Shown here in pieces: positions 31,483 to 39,825 of a stretch of DNA of 64,000 nt (within the stretch, counting starts at the first letter, position 1; each line of letters opens with the position of its first letter). The position numbers and the translations under genes were made by a program. The notes beneath the pieces are model-generated. The model saw only the letters and a program-made list of their open reading frames with translations. It searched no databases and had not been told where the DNA came from. The stretch comes from DATIJP01 sp964569185 (GTDB taxonomy: Bacteria > Chlamydiota > Chlamydiia > Chlamydiales > Rhabdochlamydiaceae), in the NCBI GenBank assembly GCA_964569185.1, contig CAZMTP010000002.1, positions 1 through 64,000 of the forward strand, written 5' to 3'.

Positions 31483-32934
31483 TTTATTTTCAAATGTCGG
31501 AGAAGCACTATATTTTTGATTGCAGCTATTGGGTTTTTCAGGATTTGTCAAAAATAATAGCTGGTTAACTAAAAGTGGCTTTAAATAATTTTTGTAAAAA
31601 GATTCTCGATGTTTTAACTTCAGCATATTCATAATTTCTTTCGCAGATTTCGGTGTAACACAGAATTGTAAGATTTTATCTTGTCCGGTAACTTGTCCGG
31701 TAACTTGTCCGGTAACTTGTCCGATCATCTCCTTTAATGTCATCGGAGCTGCTTGGAACACAGCGCTTGGTAAAAAAGTGACTACCACTGTATCTGGCTG
31801 TTCTTCCCAGTAAGGAGATGGATTATGATTTTCTTTGCACCAATCAATAATATTTAAAGTCCCTGTTCCCCAACTCTCTATAATACCCGAACGATAAAAA
31901 ACTTCGGCAATAATTGGATTCCAAGGGCGAGAGGCATGAGAACGAGTGAGATGGTCTGGTGTCAAACCGAAATGGAAACGACCTGGATTAGTGATTTCCA
32001 AATGATCATCATACATAGCAATGGCAAGCGCACCGCCGGCGACGGCATAATCTCTGTGGCAAATTGCATTGGCAATGGCTTCTCTTATAGCCAGTGGCGG
32101 GTATTTGGGAAAATCTTCTCTTATCATTTTTCCAGCAATGACATGACCAGCTATTGGCATATGATCTAACAAAAAAGACTCTCCTCTACGCAGAAGATCA
32201 AAGGCATGGCCAGCATAAATTCTGTTATCTAGAAAATCAGATAAGCGGTCTTTGCCTCTAAATCGGGCCAATTTAATGGAAAATTGTGGAAACAACAGGC
32301 GAACTTTGTCTGTTTTTCCGAATAATGCAAGTGCAGCATTGAGCAATTTACCTTCATGGATTAATTTAAACCCTGTCAGAATAGATTCTATTGTGACATG
32401 AGACGGTTTTTCTATACGGCCTTTTTGAACTGCATTGGCTAAAGTTCTATGAATTTCTTCTTCATCAAGATCATGTAGAGTAATTCCTTCTGGAACTGGA
32501 TGATTTTCCCAACGGCGAGTTGCATGAAATTTTTCAATCAATCGCTGCTCGTATTCATATCTTGGCATGATTTGCGTGCTTGCACTGTAGCGTAAATAAA
32601 CACGGCCATCATAAGCATAAATGCCACTTTTCCCAGTAACTCTTATCACAATGACTTTTTTTTCCTCTTTTATTGGGACTAGCTCTATTTCTGGAAAGGC
32701 TGGGGGGTCAATGCGACGAAATTCCGCTGCAATGTCTTCAAGAGTTTTATTAGAAACTTGTTGTCCAATAATCTCGCCTTTATCTGATACGCCAAAGATA
32801 ACAAATCCTCCAAGACCATTAAGCATAGCAGTCACAGTTTTTGCTGCTTCTGTTCTTTGTCCTGTTGTTTTTTTAAATTCTATATCTTCAGATTCGCCTT
32901 TAGAGACTAGTTTTCTCAATTCTTTTAATTGCAT
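31444..32934 (-). CDS. AlbA_2/Schlafen-type putative transcriptional regulator
   Basis: The 496-residue protein carries an N-terminal AlbA_2 (Schlafen-like divergent AAA_4) domain: ESEDIEFKKT near 14-23, then AMLNGLGGFVIFGVSDKGEIIG near 37-58. A HATPase_c_4-type middle region has IREAIANAICHRDYAVAGGALAIAMYDDHLEITNPGRF near 285-322. A winged-helix-like C-terminus follows a small repeat G-Q-V-T (about 406-419), encoded by three 12-base tandem units. Such proteins are widespread in bacteria and often mobile; some act in stress or phage responses, but the role of this one is unknown. It runs antisense into the sdhB 3' end, an arrangement typical of an insertion into a conserved neighbourhood. Confidence 0.82.
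   Translation of the reverse strand: MQLKELRKLVSKGESEDIEFKKTTGQRTEAAKTVTAMLNGLGGFVIFGVSDKGEIIGQQVSNKTLEDIAAEFRRIDPPAFPEIELVPIKEEKKVIVIRVTGKSGIYAYDGRVYLRYSASTQIMPRYEYEQRLIEKFHATRRWENHPVPEGITLHDLDEEEIHRTLANAVQKGRIEKPSHVTIESILTGFKLIHEGKLLNAALALFGKTDKVRLLFPQFSIKLARFRGKDRLSDFLDNRIYAGHAFDLLRRGESFLLDHMPIAGHVIAGKMIREDFPKYPPLAIREAIANAICHRDYAVAGGALAIAMYDDHLEITNPGRFHFGLTPDHLTRSHASRPWNPIIAEVFYRSGIIESWGTGTLNIIDWCKENHNPSPYWEEQPDTVVVTFLPSAVFQAAPMTLKEMIGQVTGQVTGQVTGQDKILQFCVTPKSAKEIMNMLKLKHRESFYKNYLKPLLVNQLLFLTNPEKPNSCNQKYSASPTFENKLDFSIGKTKERF
31681..31723 (-). repeat. 12 bp in-frame tandem repeat in the AlbA_2 gene
   Basis: The unit TTGTCCGGTAAC occurs three times in full (31681-31716) and then in part (to 31723). 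It encodes the tetrapeptide G-Q-V-T on the minus strand. The unit is a multiple of three, so slippage changes linker length without breaking the frame. Confidence 0.9.
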
Positions 32935-32966
32935 AGCGTCGCTATTTTACTAAAGATCGAAAAAAA

Positions 32967-35900
32967 TTAAAGAATTTGTTCTCTTGTTTCGCCTTCGCGC
33001 TGTCCTAAATTGCCATAACGATGATAGTCGATACTGACCGCGCGTTCGCCTAGGAAATTTAATAATTCAAAGCGGCCATTGGCTAAAACAGGGGCAGTGG
33101 AAAGATAACATCCGATAGGGGCTGCCGCTTCTCTAACAGATGAGGAAGGTTGGGAAAGAAACCGGACCCGCACATAGTCTCCTTTTTTGATATGCTCCAC
33201 AAATTCTTTTTCAGTTTCATTGAGAAAAGTAAATGCAGGCATCATTTTTTTCCAGTGAGGCCCAATCGACACAGGACACTGTTTGGCATCATAGCTGACT
33301 TTAAGTTTGACCTGGCAGGAGAGCGCTGCTGCCAAAAGGCGAAAAATATCTAATGGATCATCCTCTTTTTGGAGGCGAAGAGCGCTATGTGGCTGGGGAT
33401 AATAACGCAAAAAATTATCTTGGCCGATGACTTTTGAAGGGTCATGGTCATGAGAAAATTTAGAAGCCCAATAAGCATAACTGGAAATGCTGGCATACCA
33501 GATTCCCAATTTCTCAGTGGAGATATCGATTTTTTGGATAAGAGAGGTCAGCTGGTTGACCTCTTCTTTTACAGGATGTTTTTCGCGTGGCAGGTCCACC
33601 TGTGTGGCGCGCATAAATTCTGAAACGTAGTTGGGCCCGCCCGCCTTAGATCCGCGTCCGAAACTACTGGCTTTGCAACCGCCAAAGGGTTGCCTTCTGA
33701 CAATGGCTCCTGTTGTTCCTCGGTTGACATAAAGATTTCCTGCTTCTATCCGTTGGAGCCATTTTTTTTGTTCCCGTTCATCTAAAGAATGGATGCCCGC
33801 AGTAAGTCCATAGGGAGTGCCATTAGCCAGTCTCAAGGCATGGTCTAAATTTTTAGCGCGCATCACACCTAACACAGGGCCAAAAAGTTCTGTTTGATGG
33901 GTAAAACTCCCTTCTTTGACTCCCCATTTCACCCCAGGGGACCAAAGTTGTGGATTATGCGGGTCCTGTTTTGGTTTTACAAGCCAAGTCTCTCCAGAGT
34001 CTAGTGTGGTTAGACCGCGCAATAGTACTTCATTGGGGTCATGGATTAGAGGGATCACCTTGCTCGATAGCTGCCAAGGCGTTCCTACGGGTAAACTTTC
34101 TACGGCATCTTTAAACTGTTTTTTGAAATGGGGATCGTCATATACTTCCGCTTCTAAAATGGCCAAGCTAGCAGCACTACACTTCTGTCCTGAATGGCCG
34201 AAAGCGGATTGAATCAGATCTTTGATGGCAAGATCTCGATCTGACATACCGGTGATAATCAGCGCATTTTTTCCTCCTGTTTCGGCTGCTAAATCCAAAT
34301 CATGGCGCAACTTCATAAATAGGCGCGCCGTCGATGTTCCTCCAGTTAAGATCACTCCATTTAATCTTTTATCAGCAATCAATTTGCTTCCAATCGGTTC
34401 ATCTTCACAATTAACAAATTGGAGTACTTCGCGTGGCACTCCGGCCTCCCAAAATAAATTCACTAAGATCCAACCTGAAAGGATAGCTTCAGGGGCTGGT
34501 TTAAAAATCACGCAGTTGCCAGCCACAAGCGCAGCCGAAATCCCTCCAGCTGGAATCGAAATAGGAAAATTCCAGGGAGGCGCCACAAGAAGTGTTCCCT
34601 TGCTTTTCCATTCAATATCTTTACATGCATCCATTTTGAGCATGCTGCGCAAATAATATTCTGCAAAGTCGATCGCTTCCGAGACTTCCGGATCTCCCTC
34701 GACGACTGTTTTGCCCCCATCCCGCATCATGACACCAATGAGATCGTCTCTTTTTTCCCGCATCTTTTGTGCCACATGGGAAAGCACTTCTGCGCGGGAG
34801 TGGGCGCTTTTTCTTGACCAATAAGATTGATGTATTTTGGCAACTTCAAGGCACTCGTTGATCTGTTCCCATGTCGCTTGGGAATAGCGATAGAATGGGC
34901 CATGAGCAGGATTTGAAGGATCAAATCCCTCTCCTGTAGGATTTTTTTCGTGCACTTCCTGTCCATTAATGACAAGTGGGATGGGATCAAATTTTTTATG
35001 TTGCCACTTTTTGACTATTTGATGGACCCAAGTGTCGTTTTGCAGCAGAGAAAAATCGGTATCAGCCTCATTTTTGAACGCATCGCCCATAGACAAATGT
35101 TCAGGGGCCTGCATCCGATCTTGTGTGCGCCGTGGTTCGGTGCTGATCTGATGCATCTCACGGTAGGCTTTGGTGAAAAGATCCACCTGTTGTTGCCATT
35201 CTTTTGTGCCGCTTCTCAGTCCAAAACTGTGTCTTAAGAAATTTTCTGCTCCTGTGTTTTCGTCGAGCCTGCGTATTAGATATGCGATCGCGCTTTGAAA
35301 ATCTTCTTTAGCGGCTACAGGGCAGTAGAGGAGCATGTCATGTGTCAGTCTTTGGACCACGCGACGAATATGGTCTGCCATTCCTTCTAGCATTTCGAAG
35401 TGGATCTCTTTTTCCAAACTATTTTCGGCGCGCAGAATGATAGCCAGACAGATATCAAATAAATTGTGGCTTGCAATGCCTAGATGCACCGCCTTTGCAT
35501 GCTCTGGGACGCAGCCATAGTGGACCATCTGTTTGTAATTGGCGTCCACTTCATGTTTTGTTTTATAGGGCGCTTGGGGCCAACCGCGCAAGCTGGCTTC
35601 AAATTGCTCCATGGCAAGATTAGCTCCTTTGACAATCCGGATTTTTATCGGTGCGCCCCCTCTTTTCAATCGTTCCATCGCCCATTCAGTCAATTCTTTT
35701 TGAATAGGGAAAGAATCGGGCACATAGGCTTGGAGTACAATGCCCGCAGAATAATTTAAAAATTCCTCTTCATCTAACACTCTTTTGAATAGTTCTTTTG
35801 TCAGCTGCAAATCTCGGTATTCTTCCATATCCAAATTGACAAATTTTACCCGCTTAATCCCTTCGGGGTTGATATAAAAATGGTCCATGGCTGTACGGTA

Positions 35901-36590
35901 GAGCTTTTTCAACCGTTCTGAAAGAATGTCGAGCGTTTTTTCCCAGTCCAAAATGTTGATTTGGCTGAAAATCGTGGAAATTTTGATCGAGATGTAATCG
36001 ATGTCGCTCTGTTTTAAATCATGGAGGTAAACATTAAGCCTTCTTTCTGCTTCTTGTTCGCTTAAAATTGTTTCTCCCAAATGGTTTAGGTTTAGGCGCA
36101 CGCCCTCTTTGCGCCTCTGTTTTAAATGGTGGGATAATTTGCCTTTTTCCCCGGGCAAAATCACACGAGAGGTAGTGCGCCTTAATGTCCATTTGACAAG
36201 GGGGACGAGCAGATAGCACAATGCGCGTCCAAATAGTTTGAATAGGGTGAGCTGGAACTGTTTGAATTTTGATAGGTATTGAGGTGTTCCGAACTTTTCT
36301 AGCAAAAAATGGAGTTGTTCGGCGATCCGGGCTGCCCGATGGCTGCGGAAACATTCATCGGTAAAACGCATGGTAAAAATCTTACCCTTCTGATCGTCCA
36401 TCATCCGTGCCAGTTCCGCCTGGGTCCGCTTTTCTTCCCCTGTTTGCGTCCGGGTCGCTTCTTGCAATAAAAGATCTGCAAGTTCTATCGCTTTTTTCTC
36501 TTTTTCTTCTTTATGGAAAGGCCGATTTTTAGCCTGCTTGATGATGGCATGCGCCTCTTGCATCTCTTTAGAGAAATAGTAGTTTACCAT
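32967..36590 (-). CDS. putA: bifunctional proline dehydrogenase / P5C dehydrogenase (PutA)
   Basis: The 1207-residue enzyme oxidises proline to pyrroline-5-carboxylate (FAD) and on to glutamate (NAD). The N-terminal ~480 residues hold the helical arm and the proline-dehydrogenase barrel, with KISTIFSQIN near 203-212 and RIVKGAN near 311-317. The aldehyde-dehydrogenase half (about 530-1000) shows the PPWNFPISIPAGG segment, the nucleotide-binding GGTSTARLF region, and the catalytic cysteine in SGQKCSAAS near residue 800. A C-terminal ~180-residue domain follows. There is no N-terminal ribbon-helix-helix domain, so it should not repress transcription. Glutamate made here would enter the TCA cycle. 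The start is divergent from groES. Confidence 0.93.
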   Translation of the reverse strand: MVNYYFSKEMQEAHAIIKQAKNRPFHKEEKEKKAIELADLLLQEATRTQTGEEKRTQAELARMMDDQKGKIFTMRFTDECFRSHRAARIAEQLHFLLEKFGTPQYLSKFKQFQLTLFKLFGRALCYLLVPLVKWTLRRTTSRVILPGEKGKLSHHLKQRRKEGVRLNLNHLGETILSEQEAERRLNVYLHDLKQSDIDYISIKISTIFSQINILDWEKTLDILSERLKKLYRTAMDHFYINPEGIKRVKFVNLDMEEYRDLQLTKELFKRVLDEEEFLNYSAGIVLQAYVPDSFPIQKELTEWAMERLKRGGAPIKIRIVKGANLAMEQFEASLRGWPQAPYKTKHEVDANYKQMVHYGCVPEHAKAVHLGIASHNLFDICLAIILRAENSLEKEIHFEMLEGMADHIRRVVQRLTHDMLLYCPVAAKEDFQSAIAYLIRRLDENTGAENFLRHSFGLRSGTKEWQQQVDLFTKAYREMHQISTEPRRTQDRMQAPEHLSMGDAFKNEADTDFSLLQNDTWVHQIVKKWQHKKFDPIPLVINGQEVHEKNPTGEGFDPSNPAHGPFYRYSQATWEQINECLEVAKIHQSYWSRKSAHSRAEVLSHVAQKMREKRDDLIGVMMRDGGKTVVEGDPEVSEAIDFAEYYLRSMLKMDACKDIEWKSKGTLLVAPPWNFPISIPAGGISAALVAGNCVIFKPAPEAILSGWILVNLFWEAGVPREVLQFVNCEDEPIGSKLIADKRLNGVILTGGTSTARLFMKLRHDLDLAAETGGKNALIITGMSDRDLAIKDLIQSAFGHSGQKCSAASLAILEAEVYDDPHFKKQFKDAVESLPVGTPWQLSSKVIPLIHDPNEVLLRGLTTLDSGETWLVKPKQDPHNPQLWSPGVKWGVKEGSFTHQTELFGPVLGVMRAKNLDHALRLANGTPYGLTAGIHSLDEREQKKWLQRIEAGNLYVNRGTTGAIVRRQPFGGCKASSFGRGSKAGGPNYVSEFMRATQVDLPREKHPVKEEVNQLTSLIQKIDISTEKLGIWYASISSYAYWASKFSHDHDPSKVIGQDNFLRYYPQPHSALRLQKEDDPLDIFRLLAAALSCQVKLKVSYDAKQCPVSIGPHWKKMMPAFTFLNETEKEFVEHIKKGDYVRVRFLSQPSSSVREAAAPIGCYLSTAPVLANGRFELLNFLGERAVSIDYHRYGNLGQREGETREQIL

Positions 36591-36640
36591 GAAGCTTTGA
36601 CCTCATTTTACTCATAAGCAAAAAGAGGGTTTTAAGCAAG

Positions 36641-36667
36641 TTAGCACTTGAATTTTGAGTCTGCTAA
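36641..36667 (+). promoter_or_regulatory. degenerate CIRCE operator (HrcA site) before groES
   Basis: TTAGCACTT, nine bases, then GTCTGCTAA fits the CIRCE layout (TTAGCACTC-N9-GAGTGCTAA) at 15 of 18 arm positions. It ends 17 bases before the -35 box of groES. HrcA repression through CIRCE is established for chlamydial groE. The mismatches and upstream position make function here uncertain. Confidence 0.6.
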
Positions 36668-36684
36668 AAATGTATCAAGAAGTA

Positions 36685-36713
36685 TTGACATAATAAATGG
36701 AAGTTTCTATACT
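36685..36713 (+). promoter_or_regulatory. strong sigma-70 promoter of groES-groEL
   Basis: TTGACA (36685-36690), 17 bases, TATACT (36708-36713). Start of transcription is expected near 36720. An AAGGAG ribosome-binding site follows at 36731-36736, before the ATG at 36742. This is the best promoter match in the window. Confidence 0.88.
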
Positions 36714-36741
36714 TTGCCCTTTAAAAATCTAAGGAGTACCT

Positions 36742-37041
36742 ATGGATCAGATCAAGCCTTTGGGGAATCGTGTTCTCGTCAAACGATCAGAAGCGAAAAC
36801 TAAAAAAGGAGGCATCCTTCTTCCTGATACAGCCAAAGAAAAACCTAGACAAGGAGAAGTGATCGCTGTGGGGCCTGGGAAATATAATGAAAAAGGGGTA
36901 TTGCAAGCTGTGCGCCTGAAAGTGGGTGACCATATCCTATTTAGTTCTTATGCAGGAACCGAAGTGAATAGCCACGAGCAAGAGGCAGAATATCTACTCA
37001 TTTCTGAAGAAGATGTTCTCGGGGTTCTGATCTCTAACTAA
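36742..37041 (+). CDS. groES: co-chaperonin GroES (Cpn10)
   Basis: The 99-residue protein has the family N-terminus IKPLGNRVLVKR, the mobile-loop region EAKTKKGGILLPDTAKEKPRQGEV (with the GGILLP GroEL-binding edge), VGPG near 45-48 and a final VLGVLI strand. It forms the heptameric lid of GroEL. An AAGGAG site five bases before the ATG and a near-consensus promoter predict strong expression, possibly repressed by HrcA through the CIRCE-like site. groEL follows after 21 bases. The length is typical. Confidence 0.97.
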   Translation: MDQIKPLGNRVLVKRSEAKTKKGGILLPDTAKEKPRQGEVIAVGPGKYNEKGVLQAVRLKVGDHILFSSYAGTEVNSHEQEAEYLLISEEDVLGVLISN

Positions 37042-37062
37042 CAAGAATAAGGAAAATTTCTT

Positions 37063-38730
37063 ATGTCAAAAATGCTGAAGTATCATGAAGAAGCTTTAAA
37101 ATCTATTTTGAATGGTGTCAAAACTCTTGCAAAAGCGGTCATTGTCACTTTGGGTCCCAAAGGGCGCAATGTGGTCATTAATCGTGGCTTCGGATCTCTT
37201 TTGTCCACTAAAGACGGTGTCACCGTAGCTAAAGAAATTGCTCTAAAAGACAAATTTGAAAATATGGGCGCTCAACTGGTTAAAGAAGCAGCATCGAAAA
37301 CTTCTGATTTAGCAGGTGATGGGACCACTACAGCTATTGTGCTTGCAGAGTCGATTTATCAGTCAGGGGTCAAATTAGTGATCGCGGGAGCAAACCCGAT
37401 GAGTGTGAAACGGGGTATTGACAAATCGGTTGAAGCAGTATGTGAAGCCCTTTCTGCGCTCGCTAAAAAAGTGAGCAAACCTGAAGAGATAAAACAGATC
37501 GCCACAATCTCCGCCAATAATGACATCGAAATTGGAGAGATGATTGCTAAGGCGATGGAAAAAGTGGGCAAGGACGGGACCATCACTATTGCTGAGGCGA
37601 AAAGCATTGAAACCACTCTTGATGTTGTGGAGGGGATGCAATTTGATAAAGGCTATATCTCCCCCTATTTTGTCACAAATCCTGAAAAAATGACGGTTGA
37701 GTTAGACAATGCCCTGATTTTAATTGTTGATAAAAAGCTATCCAATGCGCGCGATTTAGTGCCCATCTTAGAAAAAATTGTGGAGAAAGGACAACGGCCT
37801 GTGTTGATCATTGCTGAAGATATTGAAGGCGAAGCACTGGCAACTCTTGTATTGAATAAAATCAAAGGAGGGCTTCCTCTTTGTGCCGTGAGGGCGCCTG
37901 CTTTCGGGGACCGTCGAAAAGCGCTCTTAGAAGATATTGCCATTTTGACAGGGGCTACAGTCGTCAGTGAAGAGGTAGGTCTAATACTTGAAGATGTTGG
38001 TCTAGAAGTACTGGGAAAAGCGAAAAAGATAAAAGTGGGTAAAGAAGAGACTACCATTGTCGATGGTGCAGGGAGTGCAAAAAAAATCCAAGAGCGCATC
38101 CAGCAACTCCGTGGTGAGATTGCCCATACAGCAGCGACCTATGATAAAGAAAAACTAGAAGAAAGATTGGCTAAATTAACAGGAGGTGTTGCTGTCATCA
38201 ACGTGGGTGCAGCGACAGAAACAGAATTAAAAGAGAAAAAAGCACGTGTCGAAGATGCGTTGCATGCCACCAGAGCTGCTGTAGCAGAAGGGATTGTGCC
38301 TGGCGGTGGAGTGGCCCTTCTCCGTGCAGCTAAAGCTCTTGATAAATTGAAATTGCCTGAAGAGGAGATGGCAGGCGTTGAAATCATTCGGGTTGCTGCT
38401 TTTGCTCCTGCCATAGCCATTGCCAATAACTGCGGAAAGCAAGGGAATTTAATTGCAGAGAAGGTTTTCGAAAAGGAAGGAGCTTTCGGCTACAACGGAC
38501 TAACAGACGCTTTCGGAGATTTAAGCAAAGAAGGTGTGATGGATCCTGTTCTTGTAACTAAATGCGCTCTGCAAAATGCGGCTTCGATTTCCGGTATGTT
38601 GCTGACCGTTGCAGCCATGATCACTGACAAGCCAAAACCCAAGTCAAAAACAGCTGTCCCTTCTATGGATGAAATGGGTGGCATGGGCGGTATGGGAATG
38701 GGTGGCATGGGCATGGACGGCATGATGTAA
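37063..38730 (+). CDS. groEL: chaperonin GroEL
   Basis: The 555-residue protein has the essential ATP-site residues: VTLGPKGRNV near 28-37, Asp86 in AGDGTTTA, and the C-terminal equatorial VEDALHATRAAVAEGIVPGGG. The flexible tail is a long Met/Gly-rich repeat (GGMGGMGMGGMG). It pairs with groES just upstream. Environmental chlamydiae usually carry several groEL paralogues. The groES linkage and the intact ATPase motifs suggest this is the main, working copy. Some normally well-kept positions differ from the E. coli protein (for example KSILNGVKTLAKAV in helix one), as in other chlamydial GroELs. Confidence 0.96.
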   Translation: MSKMLKYHEEALKSILNGVKTLAKAVIVTLGPKGRNVVINRGFGSLLSTKDGVTVAKEIALKDKFENMGAQLVKEAASKTSDLAGDGTTTAIVLAESIYQSGVKLVIAGANPMSVKRGIDKSVEAVCEALSALAKKVSKPEEIKQIATISANNDIEIGEMIAKAMEKVGKDGTITIAEAKSIETTLDVVEGMQFDKGYISPYFVTNPEKMTVELDNALILIVDKKLSNARDLVPILEKIVEKGQRPVLIIAEDIEGEALATLVLNKIKGGLPLCAVRAPAFGDRRKALLEDIAILTGATVVSEEVGLILEDVGLEVLGKAKKIKVGKEETTIVDGAGSAKKIQERIQQLRGEIAHTAATYDKEKLEERLAKLTGGVAVINVGAATETELKEKKARVEDALHATRAAVAEGIVPGGGVALLRAAKALDKLKLPEEEMAGVEIIRVAAFAPAIAIANNCGKQGNLIAEKVFEKEGAFGYNGLTDAFGDLSKEGVMDPVLVTKCALQNAASISGMLLTVAAMITDKPKPKSKTAVPSMDEMGGMGGMGMGGMGMDGMM

Positions 38731-38736
38731 CACCAG

Positions 38737-39825
38737 TTACCGCCATTTTCTGCTGGCATTTTCTTCGGTGAGATCGACCTGCGCGATAGTGTACTGTTTT
38801 TGTGCAGAGATTAAGGTCACATGGGCTTCAATAATCTTAAGTGGAAAGGGAAGTCTTAATTCTTTCACATCTCCAACAAGATGGCCAATTTTAGAGACAA
38901 GATCGCCTTGAGTCACATAGACAGAAAAAAGAGGCATTCCCTCTTTTGGCAGCTGGTCCCATAGTGCGAAAATTTCTTCAGACACTCCAGGAGGATTGAT
39001 GGCAACCGAAGGTTCAGTGCTGAGTACATTTCTTTCAAAGATAAAAGTATAAGAAGCTAAGACGCCTCCTAGACTGACACCAATTACACGTGCACTTTGT
39101 CCTCTCTCTTTCATTTTCAAAAGCCATTCATGGATTTTGGGCCTAGCTTTCATAAATGTGGAAAGACCAGGCCCCAACACATCTAAATCACTCATAATCG
39201 AGGCCCATCCTCTCTCTGTTGAAAAAGAGAGATCTGTTCCACGGAAAAGAAGGATGGCAGGGATATTCTGATCGCCTTTGGGAGCGAGCCCAAAAGCGGG
39301 CATGCCATGCCAGAGATCGATCACTTCATCTACGATATAGGGTTGAGGAATGGAAAGTTCCATTCCTTTTTCAACAGCGCGGTAGGCAAGCACTTTGGAA
39401 AGCACTTCGTCCAAGGCAAAACGTTTTTGTTCAGCATCTTGAATCTTTTCATCGACCATTTTTAGCAAACATTCTGCCACCTTAATATCCTCTTTTTTCT
39501 TCGTCGCTTTTCCTACAAGAGGATCTGCTATGGAAAAATAGCCATAATTTTGGTCAAATCCTAGAATTTCACTGCTGGTCACAAAATAGTTTTTTTCTTG
39601 CAGCGGCTTCACAAGAATATAACTGCTTTTTTTCTTAGAAAAGGCCCAGGTGAGCATCTTATCCCAGTTTTTTAATGTTTTAGCTCTTAGTTCTCCAAGC
39701 GCTTTATGCTCTGTAGGCTCTAAGAGAAAATGGGGACACTCTTCTGCGTGAGCGGAAGCCATAAAAATAGAAAGAAAAAAAAGGCTAAGGAGCGCAAATT
39801 TTTTGCAAAGCAGGTGAAAAATCAT
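38737..39825 (-). CDS. secreted alpha/beta-hydrolase-like (lipase-type) protein
   Basis: This encodes about 362 residues. The ATG at 39825 gives a signal peptide (a Leu/Phe-rich core, cleavage at SAHA). The nucleophile elbow GVSLGG (G-x-S-x-G) lies near residue 247. Before it, ILLFRGTD resembles the oxyanion-hole strand of class-3 lipases. A later IIEAHVTLI offers a candidate catalytic histidine. Catalytic Asp was not assigned. It is probably an exported esterase or lipase, or a catalytically weak member of such a family. The gene overlaps the end of the sulfatase-type gene by about 40 bases on the same strand, so the two form an operon. It converges with groEL, with six bases between stops. 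Confidence 0.65.
   Translation of the reverse strand: MIFHLLCKKFALLSLFFLSIFMASAHAEECPHFLLEPTEHKALGELRAKTLKNWDKMLTWAFSKKKSSYILVKPLQEKNYFVTSSEILGFDQNYGYFSIADPLVGKATKKKEDIKVAECLLKMVDEKIQDAEQKRFALDEVLSKVLAYRAVEKGMELSIPQPYIVDEVIDLWHGMPAFGLAPKGDQNIPAILLFRGTDLSFSTERGWASIMSDLDVLGPGLSTFMKARPKIHEWLLKMKERGQSARVIGVSLGGVLASYTFIFERNVLSTEPSVAINPPGVSEEIFALWDQLPKEGMPLFSVYVTQGDLVSKIGHLVGDVKELRLPFPLKIIEAHVTLISAQKQYTIAQVDLTEENASRKWR

Noticed and set aside
38660..38729. GGCATGGGC-type repeats at the groEL end
   Set aside because: This is the normal Gly/Met tail of GroEL.
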